A stretch of DNA of 64,000 nt from positions 28,850,241 to 28,914,240 of the forward strand of contig CM055877.1 of the NCBI GenBank assembly GCA_029582165.1, read 5' to 3'. Source of the DNA: Portulaca oleracea (taxonomy: Eukaryota; Streptophyta; Magnoliopsida; Caryophyllales; Portulacaceae). Positions 21,670 to 33,830 of this stretch are shown here, piece after piece (the stretch's first letter is position 1; the number at the start of each line of letters is the position of its first letter). A model generated the notes under the pieces. The model was given only the letters and a program-made list of their open reading frames with translations, was not told the DNA's origin and ran no database searches. The position numbers and the translations under genes are program-made.

Positions 21670-22797
21670 ATGCAGACAAGGTCTCATAGAGATCAAGCCC
21701 CACTCGTCCCCCTCGACCCCGAGATTGAAGCTTCGGCTCGGAGAGCCCACGGTAGTACTCGTCGACGTCGTCGGGAGCAACGACAACAACAAGCTGTCAT
21801 GGAAGGCCAGGGCCAAGGAGGTGGTTAACCACAAAACCCACCCCGTCCCTTAGCTTGGTACAATACACCCACTCCAGGGACAGGAGGCAACCCCATCGTT
21901 CTACCTGCTCTACTCAATAATGCCCTGTACGACTTCAAGGCCAACTTCGTGAACATATTTGAGTAAAACCCGTTCAATGGTTTTGACAGGGAGAGTCCCA
22001 TTGACCATATCCACAAGTTCGAAGAGAGGATCGGTTATGTCCAAATACCAGGAGTTCCGCCAAGCTACATGAAGCTTAAGTTCTTTCCATTGACTTTAGC
22101 GGGGAAAGCCAAGCTTTGGCTCAATACTTGTCCTCCTAGAACTTATGACACTTGGGAGAAGTTGAGCGGAGATTTCCTCAAGAGGTTCTACACCACCGAT
22201 GAGACCCATCTTCGACGGCAAGATATCTTCAATTTTAAACAAGAGCAAGGAGAGTCACTTTTTGATGCTTGGGGACGGTACAAGAATCTTCTACGCAGAG
22301 TTCCTCATCACAACTTGGATGATTGGTTGCTCTTTAATACCTTCTATCAAGGGCTCAATGGACATTTGAGAGAGTTGATTGATAATGCCTCGGGAAGAAC
22401 TTTTCTTGGCAAGACCGCTGAGGAGGCGAATGTTTTCCTTCATGAGCTAGCAGAAAACTCTCCGAATTGGGGTTCGGACCGTTCGCGAACAGGGGAAGGA
22501 TCTTCATCTAGTGATGCCGTGTTGAAACACCTTGCCGATCAAATCTCAGAGTTGAGTCAAAAGTTTGCCCTCATGGATACCTCGAGGCAAGTCAATGCCG
22601 TCAAGAGATGCAAGGCCCTTCATCCATGCCTAATAGCAACATGGTTGAATGCAACATTTGCAATGGGTACTACCCTAATGGTCAATGCCTAGGGTACCAC
22701 GACATGGAGCAAGCCAATGCCATCTACCCCAACAACAACCTCTCCTATTCCAATAACCATCCCATTAGACCACAAGGAAACCCGGCATACAATGCTC
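21670..22797 (+). pseudogene. gag: Second gag copy, truncated
   Basis: Homologous to 3324-4470. It is disrupted by a TAA near 21826 and a TAA near 21964 (CAA in the other copies), plus a frameshift near 22601. The core FFPLTLAGKAKLWL is open from 22069. It ends in a jump from gag into the LTR at the shared pentamer TGCTC (22793-22797). Confidence 0.8.
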
Positions 22798-23579
22798 ATC
22801 CATTTAGGTATAATCTCTTTTCTCCTCATTTTAATGTTTCCAAATGCTTTGTTGCTTGTGTTTAGTGTAGTTTTATGTTGTTAACCATAGTGGTTAGTTT
22901 TAATATCCATCCTTTGAGTAGAACCATGCTAGGGTTTTATTGGTTGTGTGTTGCTAATTTCTCCACTATGTCTAGAGGCTAATCTTCCTTGAGGTGAGGG
23001 GGTGATTAAGGCCTTAATGGGTTTTGGCTAAGGTGTTTATTGATTAAAGTGTGTTTTAGTTGGAGGAGTCTATTTCCACTTGGTGTCTTCTCATTGGGGG
23101 TGGCGGTTCAAGGTCCGAGAGCTCTTTGAATCGTTATACACTCAATGGGAAGCCTAGAGTGGGATAGTTAGGTCTACGCTTACGAGGGTAAGTGTAGGCT
23201 TAACTAGGAATTAACGCAATTCTCAACCCCGATGGTCCATGGTGGACATAGGGTAGTTAATTTGAATCTTCCTCGAGGGAGGAGATTCATCGTGGCCCCT
23301 TTTCCGCATTGTTCCATGGATAAATCCAACTTTATGCGCTTTAGTCATGAAAACTCCTTGATCAAAGATTCCGTTAAGTGTCTAAAACCCCTGAACATCT
23401 CATTGTCTAATTATCACCTAGTTAATCTTCTTTCTAGTTTTAATTTTGTCATAATCAAAGTGATCTTTGCTCCGTAATTTATTTCTTGATTCAAGGCTAA
23501 AACCGAAACAAAATACGAGAATTTAGGCCACAGGCTCCCTGAGTTCGACAATTTACACCGGCCTGCAAACCGCTGTACA
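22798..23579 (+). repeat. 5'-truncated third LTR
   Basis: Corresponds to the last 46 percent or so of the LTR (from about 2396 in the first copy) and ends TGTACA. The U3 part is missing. The CACAT target duplication follows at 23580-23584. Confidence 0.85.
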
Positions 23580-23584
23580 CACAT

Positions 23585-23805
23585 ACTCCTATCTAGTGTC
23601 ATGTCCTCGACTAAGCTTAGCTGCTTCAACTCACCCCTAATTGTTTCCCTCATAGATTTTCATGGCCTCCGTCGTCCACAGCGAATTGATGGAAGTGGAA
23701 TCCTTTCGCATCTCAAAATGGGAGTGTCCTTGTATCTCCTGTAAATATCACCGAACCATCTCAGTATATTCTCTCGCAACTTGTCGCAACTTTCCAGAAT
23801 TAGAA
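23585..23805 (-). pseudogene. LINE ORF2 C-terminal fragment, right part of the split copy
   Basis: On the minus strand, peptides LRENILRWFGDIYRRYKDTP and, in another frame, TIRGELKQLSLVEDMTLDRS match the typical C-terminal pattern of plant LINE reverse transcriptase proteins (RLRWFGH..RRP.DAP, then LTEDMALDR). The reverse transcriptase core is absent, so the LINE was 5'-truncated. At least one frameshift lies between the two blocks. The sequence runs into the Athila-type element and continues at 1484 and below. Confidence 0.6.
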
Positions 23806-24340
23806 TCCTTTTGATTTTAGGATTTGTTTTCAACGCTTGAATTTTCACGTTAACAATGAAAAAAAGCAAAAAGAAAGGTTGAATATAATGGTCAAATGAA
23901 AATCTGCGCTTTATAAGGTTCATTTTAATGAGGTGTTTTTCTTGAGGGACAACTCGATCAAGGTGGGAAATGACCAAAATAACCCTCATAGAAGTTGTTG
24001 TATCAATACTTAGCACAGAACTGGGGTTCTGCAAAAACTGATAAAAACAGACATTGTAGGATGCCATGTTCTGATGCTTGTAACTCAAGGCTATCACACT
24101 TGATCATGCAGGGACTTCGCTTGGACTTGTAAAATGCATGACAAGGAACAAAATTCTCCTAGGGGAGCTTGACTGAATCTTCCTCAATTAAGAGATATAG
24201 AATTGAGAAATAGCTTCCTCGAGATTGTGCTGTTGTTGCTGCTGTGCTACTGATTGTGTTGCTGTTGTTGCTGCTGCTTAGAACCTCCTTTGTGATGATG
24301 AAACACTCCTGGATGTTGGTGATGATGTTGATGATGCTAA
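23806..24340. other. Host DNA, low-complexity Gln/Ser-codon-rich segment
   Basis: Contains TTG/CTG-rich repeats at 24225-24290 that would read as poly-Gln on the minus strand. No gene that I can support. Confidence 0.4.
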
Positions 24341-25207
24341 TGTTGGGTTTTAGGCTGTCTATTTTCTAAACAGATACAGATTAATTGGCGGAATATTCAT
24401 AACGATTATAAAAACATTAATCAACCAAGGAAGTAGCAACTGCAGGAGTTTTAGTAATTATACCTTATCGCTAATCTGAGTGATGCAGAGGTTGACTCTT
24501 GAGATTCCAATGTAGAAATCCTCTACTGTACTACTGTAGTCCACGCATCACTCCGAGAACTCGATTGCTAGATCGACCCGAGCGAGACAGATCTCAATCT
24601 AAGATGTATGTGTTTCGGTATAGATGGTTGTTTCAAGAAACAATAACTGCAAACTAAGAGAGAGAGAGAGGAACTCAGAAAATCATCCTGGTATCTCTCT
24701 GAAAGTCTCAAGCAGTTCCCTCGATAAATCTCTAAGAGAGACTCCTATTTATAGGGTTTGAATGACTTGGGGAAAAGGCAAAAACCCTAATGGGCAACTT
24801 TACGCAACAGCTCATTCTGAAGCCCAATACAATCCGTGTTGGTCTCCAGAATGTCAATAAGTTGGCCCGTATTCACCACGGTCCGTGGCAAACCACCGCG
24901 GTCCGTAGTAACACCAACACGGACCGTGTTGGATCACCACGGTCCGTGATGAGTCCAATTTGGTTTGTGTTGGGCAGATTCCTCATAGAAATCGACTCCC
25001 AATGTCCCTAATCATAATACGATATTATTTAGGTTACATGCATTGTTCCAGGGCACTGACTTGTGTGACCTAGTAGGACCAAATAATCTAGTTGTAATTA
25101 AACACATTCAATTACCAATTATAGAGGTCTCTAGCAAGACATATAATTACTATATTACTTTGGTTTAATCTCCGTGTATATCGAACATTTTCGGGACATT
25201 CCCAACA
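24341..25207 (-). mobile_element. Solo LTR flanked by GCTAA
   Basis: 867 bp with ends TGTTGGG and CCCAACA and a perfect 5-bp duplication GCTAA (24336-24340 and 25208-25212). A TATAAATAG box on the minus strand near 24748-24758 sets the orientation. CACGGTCCGTG-type palindromes lie at 24874-24957, about 120-200 bp upstream of that TATA box. Confidence 0.85.
24874..24957. promoter_or_regulatory. CCACGGTCCGTGG palindromes in U3
   Basis: Four copies of GGTCCGTG or its complement in about 85 bp: CACCACGGTCCGTGG, CCGCGGTCCGTAG, ACACGGACCGTGT and CACCACGGTCCGTG. The same core occurs in the LTR at 8812-10284, whose other sequence looks unrelated. Confidence 0.55.
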
Positions 25208-25212
25208 GCTAA

Positions 25213-25649
25213 AGGTGGTGAAGATGATGTAGAAGCTTGAACACTTTCGAAACCTGTTGTTTCTGCTGGATTAGCCTTTGCTGCTGAGTTTGTTGCTAAG
25301 TCTGGACTCTCCTGTGTGTGTGGGATGGTTTCCATCACTGATCTTCATTATTCTCTCCCGTAGAGATTTCTTCCCGAGGTTTGTTTGTAGGCGATCATGA
25401 GGAGCTAGCTTTTTCATGAATTGACAAAATGATATCATTTGAGTCAAAGAAGGGAGGGTCAGGCATTTGTTGAGTTGGAGGGTTTAGATTTTAGCCTTTG
25501 GAGGAGGCACAACCAAGAGCTTGAACGTTTGAACTTCCCTCATCATCCGAAGCATAAGTAGGTTTAGAGATAGGATCTTTATCCTTGGGATTGGGCAAGC
25601 TTAAATTGGCAGGATCCTTGATTTTTTGAGAGAGAGGCGGGATGGGAAG
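25213..25649 (-). pseudogene. Coding-like remnant, unknown
   Basis: On the minus strand a frame of about 110 codons reads sensibly (PPLSQKIKDPANLSLPNPKD, then PTYASDDEGSSNVQALG, then DPPFFDSNDIILSIHEKASS) with three in-frame stops. The composition looks coding but I do not recognise it. It may belong to ORF1 of the LINE whose end lies downstream on the same strand, or to a host gene. Confidence 0.25.
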
Positions 25650-26605
25650 TGTAGACGCTGAGTTTTGTCATTTATTTTGAGTTTCTTTTATTTTAGAATA
25701 ATTTAGAAAAATGCCAAGAATTTTGAAATGCACACATTTTCCACATGTTAAAATCCCCAAAATCAAATTAAACCAAATCAAATCCCTCTTTATCTTATTT
25801 CATTCTTCCTCCATTCTCCAAATCAAATAAAATCATCCTTTATTTGATTTTATCCTCTCAATATTTTCTAATATATCACCATAAATAAACTCACCTCCAC
25901 CACTATAAATACACCCTTATTTCCACTCTTTTTTCAACACTTTAAAATCATCCTAGAAGTATTGACACTAGGTGATTTTACCTTCTTCTTCTTCCTCCTC
26001 CTCCTCCTTCTTCTTCTTCTCATCATCATCATCATCTTGCATTCATAATCTTGACATTAATTAACTTGAGGTTATTATTGGTTTTTCTTACTTTATCTTC
26101 ACTATGATATAAATCTAACTTAAACAATAATATTTATGCTCTAATGAATTTGATTAAATGTAAACTTGTAAATGTTTATATTTTTGTTCTTTTACTTCAT
26201 TTTATTATTTGCATTTAGTCATTTATCTTATTTTTGCATTTAATCACTTCATTTGTATGCGCTAAATAATATTGATTAATCTAATTAATTCTCCTTTTCT
26301 ACTCTTTTCTTTAAATTAGCTGATTTAGTAGAGTCCGCTCTTTGAACAGGCGAATTCGAGGATTTTTACTTTCGAATTCGTAACCTTAACCCCGGATCCG
26401 AATCTCATGGTTCGTGGTTTATGGAGTTTAAATTTGAGTTTATTAATTCTCATTAAAAATTAATTGGCAACTCTTTTTATTTTTATTATTTTGATTCACT
26501 TGAACATCGTAATAAAATGGATTTAAATCCTTTAAAGATTAAGACACCCCATTCGAATCACCGTATACCGCGAGAGACACCACAGAGATTTTCCCGAGTC
26601 CCACA
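25650..26605 (+). repeat. LTR of the Tat/Ogre-type element
   Basis: 956 bp, TGTAGACGC...CCCACA, followed by the PBS after 2 bp. A CTATAAATAC TATA box lies near 25905. TTC/CTC and ATC simple repeats occur at 25980-26035. Confidence 0.7.
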
Positions 26606-26607
26606 AA

Positions 26608-26626
26608 TGGCGACTCCACTGGGGAC
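26608..26626 (+). other. Ogre-type primer-binding site
   Basis: TGGCGACTCCACTGGGGAC, the primer site known from Ogre and related Tat elements (tRNA-Arg in the literature). Confidence 0.75.
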
Positions 26627-27660
26627 TTGCTTTAAGAGGTTAAAACTTGAAAAGCCGGTTTTTTAAAATTTTGAGTAGAAAAGGAGAAATTTATTTTTTG
26701 TAATTTTTATTATTTAGTTAGGCATCAAGCATACGGACCTCCATCTTGATTTTTTTATAAATCGGGATGAACCCAAAGGCACCGTCTAGGATTTAACCCA
26801 AATTTCCCTCTCGAGCAAAGTATACTTCCGACTTAATAAAGGAATGAACTCCACATTTCATGAAATTCGCAAGTTGTTTTCCAACTCATAAGCACTCCAG
26901 AATTCTCGGGATTATGAATTTACATTTTCCCTTTAATTTTGCGAGAAACACATGAGTCGCATTACTATGAATTCCATAGAATTTGTGGCGCGTGAGAGAC
27001 ATGAGTATGTTAGTTTTAGATATCCGACCTTAAACCTTTGAAAATAGATCCTTGGTTAGGCGCATCCCTCATTTGTATGCTATGTGCATTCCCTCTTTGC
27101 TATCTGTAAATTATGTGCTATATGTTTTCTCTTCCGTTCTAAGAATCAGTCTCATGTTCCGTCCCCTCCAAATGTTGCCCTAGTTTGGGTAATAGTCAAA
27201 CAAAGAATTAAAGAAGGCGTAAAGGTCTCTCTTGGGCTCGAGTCAAAGAGGTTTGATCAAGCCCAAGATCTTAATCTGACTTTGTCCAACCCTTAGTAGC
27301 ATTGGATCCATATAGTGTGTATCCGGTCGTTATTCGAATCTGAGTTCATTAAGACTTTGATGTTGACTCGATTTTATGACGGTCCAATGGACCTTCCCCT
27401 CCCGATGTGCATAGTTTCGTAGTACGTTAGTGGTCCTCATGCAAGCCCGATGGTGGGTGAGTCAAGACAACACAAAAAAAGAGTCAGCATATAGGCATAG
27501 TCTGCTTTAGATTGTCTCATATAGGTCGCTAGGTCTTTGGGTAGGTCAATGTCAGGGTTAATTTTTGAGGTTTATGGTTTCTATACTGGCAGAATAAGGA
27601 TCTGGTGACCAACCTTGAACTCGGAGTAAACAAGTTGTCTTCTTTGCACCACTGTCTCCA

Positions 27661-28513
27661 ATGGCCTCCAACGGAATACCTAGTAACAATGAACTCAATC
27701 TCTTTATCTCCCAACATTTGACTAAAATTTCATAGCAAATGCAAGGCAATGATAGGAGAATAGATGAAATCATCGATACGCTAGCAAGGATGAATGATGA
27801 GCTGAATTTGCTTGATGAAGATGGGAGCAACACTCATCATAGTGAAATGTCAAGCATGCGTGAAATAGAGAGAGAGATCCCTATGTCTGCAAATCACTAT
27901 ATGGATAAGGGACTCACTTCTATTCCTAGAGTCAATCAACCACAGAAGTCTAATTTACCAATGGAGAAGTTTAAAACAGCTCCAAATGTCTCCCGGTCTC
28001 CTTTAACTAAGAAGGAAGACCAAATTCCGCCCTTAGCCACAGGAGGATATCAAGAAAGAAGATGTGGTGAACGAGAAAGTTCTTTCATGGACAAACTCTT
28101 TACTTACAATAAATCAAATGCAATCACGCATGGAAGGTCTGGACCAAAAAATGGATATAATCCTTTGGATTCTATAAAACGATAGAAGGATGGCTAATAT
28201 CGAACATCGTATCAGAGAAAATATTGGAGGAGGATCATCATCGCTGGGGTTGTATGACATTGACATTCATCAAAGGGCTCCTAATTCCTTTGCTAGAAAT
28301 GCCGAATCGCGACAACCCATGTCTTTCACTCCGATTTCCGCTACCTATGTGGAGGCTCTCGACTATCTCTTTAAGGAAAGAAAGATCAAGCTTCCCCCTA
28401 TTCGAGCTGAACCTGAAGTCAAAAGCAGAACTTGGGATGCTAGCAAGTTCTGCAAATATCACAGAGTGCGAGGTCATGACACCGAGAATGCAACATTCTC
28501 AAGAGCAAGATAG
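27661..28513 (+). pseudogene. gag: Tat/Ogre-type gag remnant
   Basis: Starts MASNGIPSNNELNLFIS, has a TAG near 27733, and continues open to a TAG at 28183. It resumes in another frame (28190-28513) with a CKYHRVRGHDTEN motif, the start of the zinc-knuckle-like CX2HX3GHXTEXC signature of this gag type. The last cysteine is replaced by Ala/Thr, and the central capsid domain is missing between the two parts. Confidence 0.6.
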
Positions 28514-29463
28514 AAGAAATGCTCTAATTCGGGAAGCTGTCACTGCCAATAACAACATAGAAACCCAATTTGAGCGTGGCTTACTACAGAGTGAAATAGG
28601 GTCTTTCCAAAACCCCGATCTGCAAAGATCAATCAGGCGATCCGCTCATGTTGTGTCTTTTCTTTTCATAGCAATCGTCTTCATTTTCAAAGTCAGTTGG
28701 GATATGTCCCAAGTGTATTTTTAACGTATTCATCTTAGCTTCATTAAATAAAGATGAAACCTTTCATGAGTATGACTCTTGTCTTCCCTAACCTTTCATT
28801 TGCTTCTAAACTGCTAAGGAAGGAATCTTGTGTTTGCATTCCTGTTTTGAATTGAAGAGCTCACTCACCCATATGACCATTCAAGTCTAACACATCCATC
28901 TGCTCGATTCCTCCATCTCCATCACATTTCCGTTATGCTTTCGTGCCCTATCCCGAGTCCAAAGTTAACAGAGAGAAGAGAGGCTAACTTCACCTCCAAA
29001 GCGAAGTTAGGCAAAAGGAGAGACAAATAAAAAAGAGCGAGGTCAACTTGAACACTCATCTAACAAGTTGGACAAAAGGAGAGGTGCATGAATGAGTAAA
29101 AGTTAAGAGGAGGGAAGCTAACTTGAACACCCACTCAACATGTTAGGCAAAAGAAGAGAGCTCAATGTGACCAATAATCTCTACAAGTGAGTCTCCCCAT
29201 CTAACAAATCATGCAGCTTAAAAAGACATGCCTATGATAGAAGGCTTCCACCCCTTACCACCTACATCATAACCACCTTCATTCTCACCTAGGCGCTTTA
29301 CCTACATTATTACCTTCTCACACCATCTTCTTAACCACCACCACGAACCTGGTCATTCATTTTATGATCATCTCTTCCCTAAATCCATTTAAGCCAACTA
29401 ATGTGTTGCAGGTGACAAATATCATTGATAGGAGAATCAAGATTGAGGTTGGTGAGTTCACAA

Positions 29464-29495
<32 letters not shown>

Positions 29496-31988
29496 ATACA
29501 AAAAAAGAAGAAAGCAAGAATAAGAGGCGATCGTCGATTTACATTGGTCACTCGCACACATCCCAAAACCTTCCCGTCCAACCTTCACACCTATCCTTTC
29601 CATTAAACTTTTGACCCATGTCAAAGTCCTTCTTGAGGCATCAATCGTTTAAAGTTGCACTTGTCGAACTACGAATGGCCTGATTCCATGCTGGGTACGT
29701 AGGAGAACCTCTTTGAGGCTCGGCCGCTGCAATTCACTTTAGAGAAAATCCATCATCAAATCATTTGGTCTTTGAGAGATATAATAAAGAGAGGCTAGCT
29801 CAAAAACCTCACCAGGCGAGCTAGGCAAAAGGAGAGGAAACCTTGGTCTCTAATGACACTGACAAGTTAGATTTCTTTCACCAAAGCACACCCACCTTTT
29901 CCCATCAAACTTGGATCACCCTTCATACCTAAATTCATCAAACCATAGCCATTTGACCATCTCTTCCCTTATGAGATAAACCCATGAGCTCCATCTATAC
30001 ACCATTTCATCCACCTCCATCAGTTCGAACCTTTGTCCATCGAACTACCCATCCATTCACCACTTTGTCCAATACATCTAATCGTTATCCTCACCGAACC
30101 ACTCACAACCTTATCTCACCCTCTATTTGGGCGTGAGCTTTCACTATCGTTTCCATCATTCTCATTTTAACCCCATCACCTTGTGAGCTCTTCTTATTCT
30201 GTCATTGGTGCATGTATGAGATTCGTCAGTTAATCCCTGCTTTCAGAACACCTGAGTGAGGGAAAACTCCTTTAGTAGAACAAGATGCCAGTTGCATCAA
30301 AATAGGGCGTTACTTGAAGGTGACACCCACCTAGGTCAATCATTCTGACTCACCTAAAGACGCTTGTTCACTGATACTGGGTGCTTGGTGTTTACATGTT
30401 CCTACTTAAAAGAATCAAGAAGAATAGAGAAAAGGCAAGAGAAATCAAGACGACTTGTCGCTTGATCCTTCTTAGTGCTTGGGGTTCCTAACTATGACAT
30501 CAAGGTCGAGCATCCTGACTATCCTATCATGCAGCTTAAGTAGGTCGAGTCTTCCATTAATATCGTCTTCTGCAGCATTCCAACTGGGGGCTCGCTCATC
30601 ACTCAATATCCGCGTCATCGTAACTTACGAGGATGTTCGACAAGAGAACTTATCATTTTTAACTATTTTTTCCTTGTCCTGAAACTCACTTCGAAATCAC
30701 TCTTGACATTTTGAGTTTTTGATTTACTTTTCCTTATTCTTTTTTTTCCTCGGGAAAGTGGGGGGTCTTTCATATCGCATACATGCAGCAAATCAATGTG
30801 CATTTTTTAGTTTTTTGTTTTTAGATCATGTGCATCTTTCATTTTAAGTTGCATTAGTTTGCATTTCGAGTCATATCATTTCGTTTTTTATTTTCATTTG
30901 GAGTCATGTTAGTTTTTTTAGGTCATATTCTTTTTTTATTTGAAGTCATATTAGTTTGCATTTCAAGTCACATCAATTCGTTTTTTATTTCCATTTTGAG
31001 TCATGTTAGCTTTTTTTTAGTTTTTATTTAATTTTTTTCCTTCTTTCTTTTTGAGCCAAATAAAACAAAAAGAGTCATATCATGCTTTAAGATTGGGGTT
31101 GCACAAAGACTCTTATAGTATAAAATGCGCAATAGAGTTGTGTATTGCACACAACAGAGTCTTGTACATATTTGTTTCCACGTAATTCACGTAGCATAGC
31201 ATGCATAAGACCACATTTGCATTCCTTTGTCTCCCGCCCGAGCCTCAAAAGAAATGCAGTTATGGCTACTAGAACTCAAGCAAGCTCGCTTGGAATCTTG
31301 ATCACCGTCGAACGTATCACCAGAAGCTCCAAGGACGCTGTTAATAAAGAAATTATTGGAGTTTTATGAGAATTAATTTGAAAAATAAATCATTTTTCGG
31401 GTTAAATTCTAAAACGGATCGCAAATTTTTATGAGAAATAATTTGGAAAATAATTCATTTTCTGAGGTAAACTCTAAAAATTCAATTCACAATATTCACG
31501 AGAATTAGTTTGGAAATAACTCATTTCTGAATTAAACTGAGAAGACTCGAGCATACGGACAAACCCGGCCCATGCTACCAAGAACAAGTTGTGTCTGGGT
31601 CTTGCAACCAGGCACCATAACGCCAGGTATGGCTCGGACCCATACCTAGGGTTCCGAATAGGAAAAGACCCGGAAAACCCGGTACCATATCGCCAGTCAT
31701 GGTCTGAACCTAGGTTCCACATACAACACCACCAAAAAAAAAAAAAGACCCGATGCGAAGACAAAATGCAAGATTTCACAAAGTAATACCTGGTTGTATG
31801 CTCGGCGAAGGGGACTCAAGGTTGGGCCATGCGAAGACAACAACAAAAAAAAACATCAGGCAAAGCACCATGCCTACATGCATGGAAGCCCGCCTAGGGT
31901 TCCGAACAACAAATGAAATCCGACTGACCGACCACGGGCTGGATAGAGCTGCATGCCTGGAGGCATGAGAGCCTGACTAGACCAAAAT
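28514..31988 (+). other. Non-coding internal region of the Tat/Ogre-type element
   Basis: No coding region supported. Holds imperfect repeats with GTTAGGCAAAAGGAGAG (28980-29160, 29810-29840), an A/G tract at 29460-29515, a GGGTACGTAGG motif at 29692, tract AACTGGGGGCTCGC at 30582, GGGAAAGTGGGGGGT at 30753, and three degenerate 65-75-bp repeats at about 31360-31550. Confidence 0.5.
31360..31550. repeat. Three degenerate repeats of about 65-75 bp
   Basis: Each unit begins near ATGAGAATTAATTTG and ends near AAACTCTAAAA, with about 75-80 percent identity by eye. Confidence 0.5.
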
Positions 31989-31993
31989 GTGAC

Positions 31994-33684
31994 TGTTTAG
32001 TCCCATTTTAGGGGCTAAATACCACTCGTTCACGCCCAAGTCTATTGTCGTTCCCTAATAAAATGGTTATTTATTACGTGTTTTGTGACTTTTAGGCTTT
32101 AAGTTCGGAAAATAATAAAAGGGGGCGAAGATGCAGAAAAAGGCGATAACTAGGTCATCTCGAGACCTTTGGAGCTGATTTGATGCCGTGGTGAAGACCC
32201 GGGAAGCAAGGGAGACCAGCCGTGCGTAAAGGAGAGGGATTTCGGGCCAAAAGGCTAAGTATGGGGGCATCCAGGCTCGTAGCATTCGCTACAACAGCTG
32301 TAGCGATCGCTACATCCCCATACTTAGATGGAGATCACCTGAAGAGCGTAGCGGTCGCTACGCCTGTCGTAGCGATCATTACGAGCCCAGGCAGAAGGTT
32401 CTGCCCAAGGCCGTAGCGGTCGCTACCCCTTTCATAGCGCCCGCTACGATGAAGCCCTGATTTTCCAAGTTTTCCTGCTGACGGTCGTAGCGTTCGCTAC
32501 GCCCTCCGTAGCGTTCGCTACGGATGAGTGACTGGGTCGCGACACTGGGCGTAGCGGACGCCTTGGAGCTTAAACGATTCGCCTGCTCTGGGTCGTAGCG
32601 AACGCGACGATGTCCGTAGCGTTCGCGGCGACCTTATTTCCTGCTTATTTTTCGGCCAAAACGACTGTGTTTTGGCCCTTCTTCCCCTTTGTTTAATTAG
32701 CTCGACTTGTCATTTTTGAGGTAGCTTTTAGCTGGAGATTAATGTTCTTTCTTTTTACATCTTCTACCTTTCAAGAGTTCTAGGATTAGCTTTGTGGGGA
32801 TTAATTTCTACTTTGTTGATTAATCACTTTCTTCAATCAAGGCAAGTTGCTCTTCATCATTTGGGTATTATTGCTCTTCATTTATTGCCAATTTATTGCT
32901 CATCAATTTTAGGTATAATCTCTTTTCTCCTCACTTTAATGTTTCCAAATGTTTTGTTGTTTGTGTTTAGTGTAGTTTTATGTTGTTAATCGTAGTGGTT
33001 AGTTTTATTATCCATCCTTTGAGTAGAATCATGCTAGGGTTTTATTGGTTGTGTGTTGCTAATTTCTCCACCATGTCTAGAGGCTAATCTTCCTTGAGGT
33101 GAGGGGGTGATTAAGGCCTTAATGGGTTTTGGCTAAGGTGTTTATTGATTAAAGTGTGTTTTAGTTGGAGGAGTCTATTTCCACCTAGTGTCTTCTCATT
33201 GGGGGTGGCGGTTCAAGGTCCGAGAGCTCTTTGAATCGTTATACGCTCAATGGGAAGTCTAGAGTCGGATGGTTAAACCCACACTTACGAGGGTAAGTGT
33301 AGGCTTAACTAGGAATTAACGCGATTCTCAACCCCGACGGTCCATGGTGGACATAGGGAAGTTAATTTGAATCTCCCTCGAGGGAGGGGATTCATCGTGG
33401 CCTTTTTCCCACGTTGTTCCATAGATAAATCCAACTTCATGCGCTTTAGTCATGAAAACTCCTTGGTCAAAGATTCCGTTAAGTGTCTAAAACCCCCGAA
33501 CCTCTCTTTGTCTAATTATCACCTAGTTAATCGTCTTTCTAGTTTTAATTTTGTTATAATCAAAGTGTTCTTTGATCCGTGATTTATTTCTTGATTCAAG
33601 GCTAAAACCGAAACAAAATACGAGAATTTAGGCCACAGGCTCCCTGAGTTCGACAATTTACACCGGCCTGCAAACCGCTGTACA
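31994..33684 (+). repeat. 5' LTR of the second Athila-type copy
   Basis: 1,691 bp, homologous to 1485-3175, with the U3 palindrome cluster at about 32277-32625. Confidence 0.85.
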
Positions 33685-33689
33685 CAAAA

Positions 33690-33707
33690 TGGCGCCGTTG
33701 CCGGGGA
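33690..33707 (+). other. Athila-type primer-binding site
   Basis: TGGCGCCGTTGCCGGGGA, identical to the other two sites of this family. Confidence 0.8.
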
Positions 33708-33830
33708 GCTAGTGTCCCTAGCTCCTCGTTGTTTTGTTTCTAGGTTTTTGTTTTGAATCCTTCTACCTGCTTGAGGTTTTGTGAGTCTAGGTCCTAGGAT
33801 AATTTTACGCGTCCTTGTTGTTGGTGTTGT

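Larger units (their letters stand above)
1485..23579 (+). mobile_element. Compound Athila-type Ty3 retrotransposon with three LTRs
   Basis: The outer ends are TGTTTAG and TGTACA. They are flanked by the perfect 5-bp duplication CACAT at 1480-1484 and 23580-23584, so the whole 22.1 kb behaves as one insertion. The order is LTR (1485-3175), PBS, gag, RT/RNase H, integrase, env-like ORF, 3' non-coding DNA, polypurine tract, LTR (19843-21523), PBS, partial gag (to 22797) and a 5'-truncated LTR (to 23579). Three LTRs inside one target duplication is the expected product of unequal recombination between LTRs of sister copies, followed by a deletion. Inside it lie a solo LTR (6105-7546) and a second retroelement (8812-14947). 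Protease and the C-terminal part of gag have been deleted. Assignment to the Athila lineage rests on the PBS, the gag, RT and integrase sequences, and the ORF after integrase. Confidence 0.85.
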
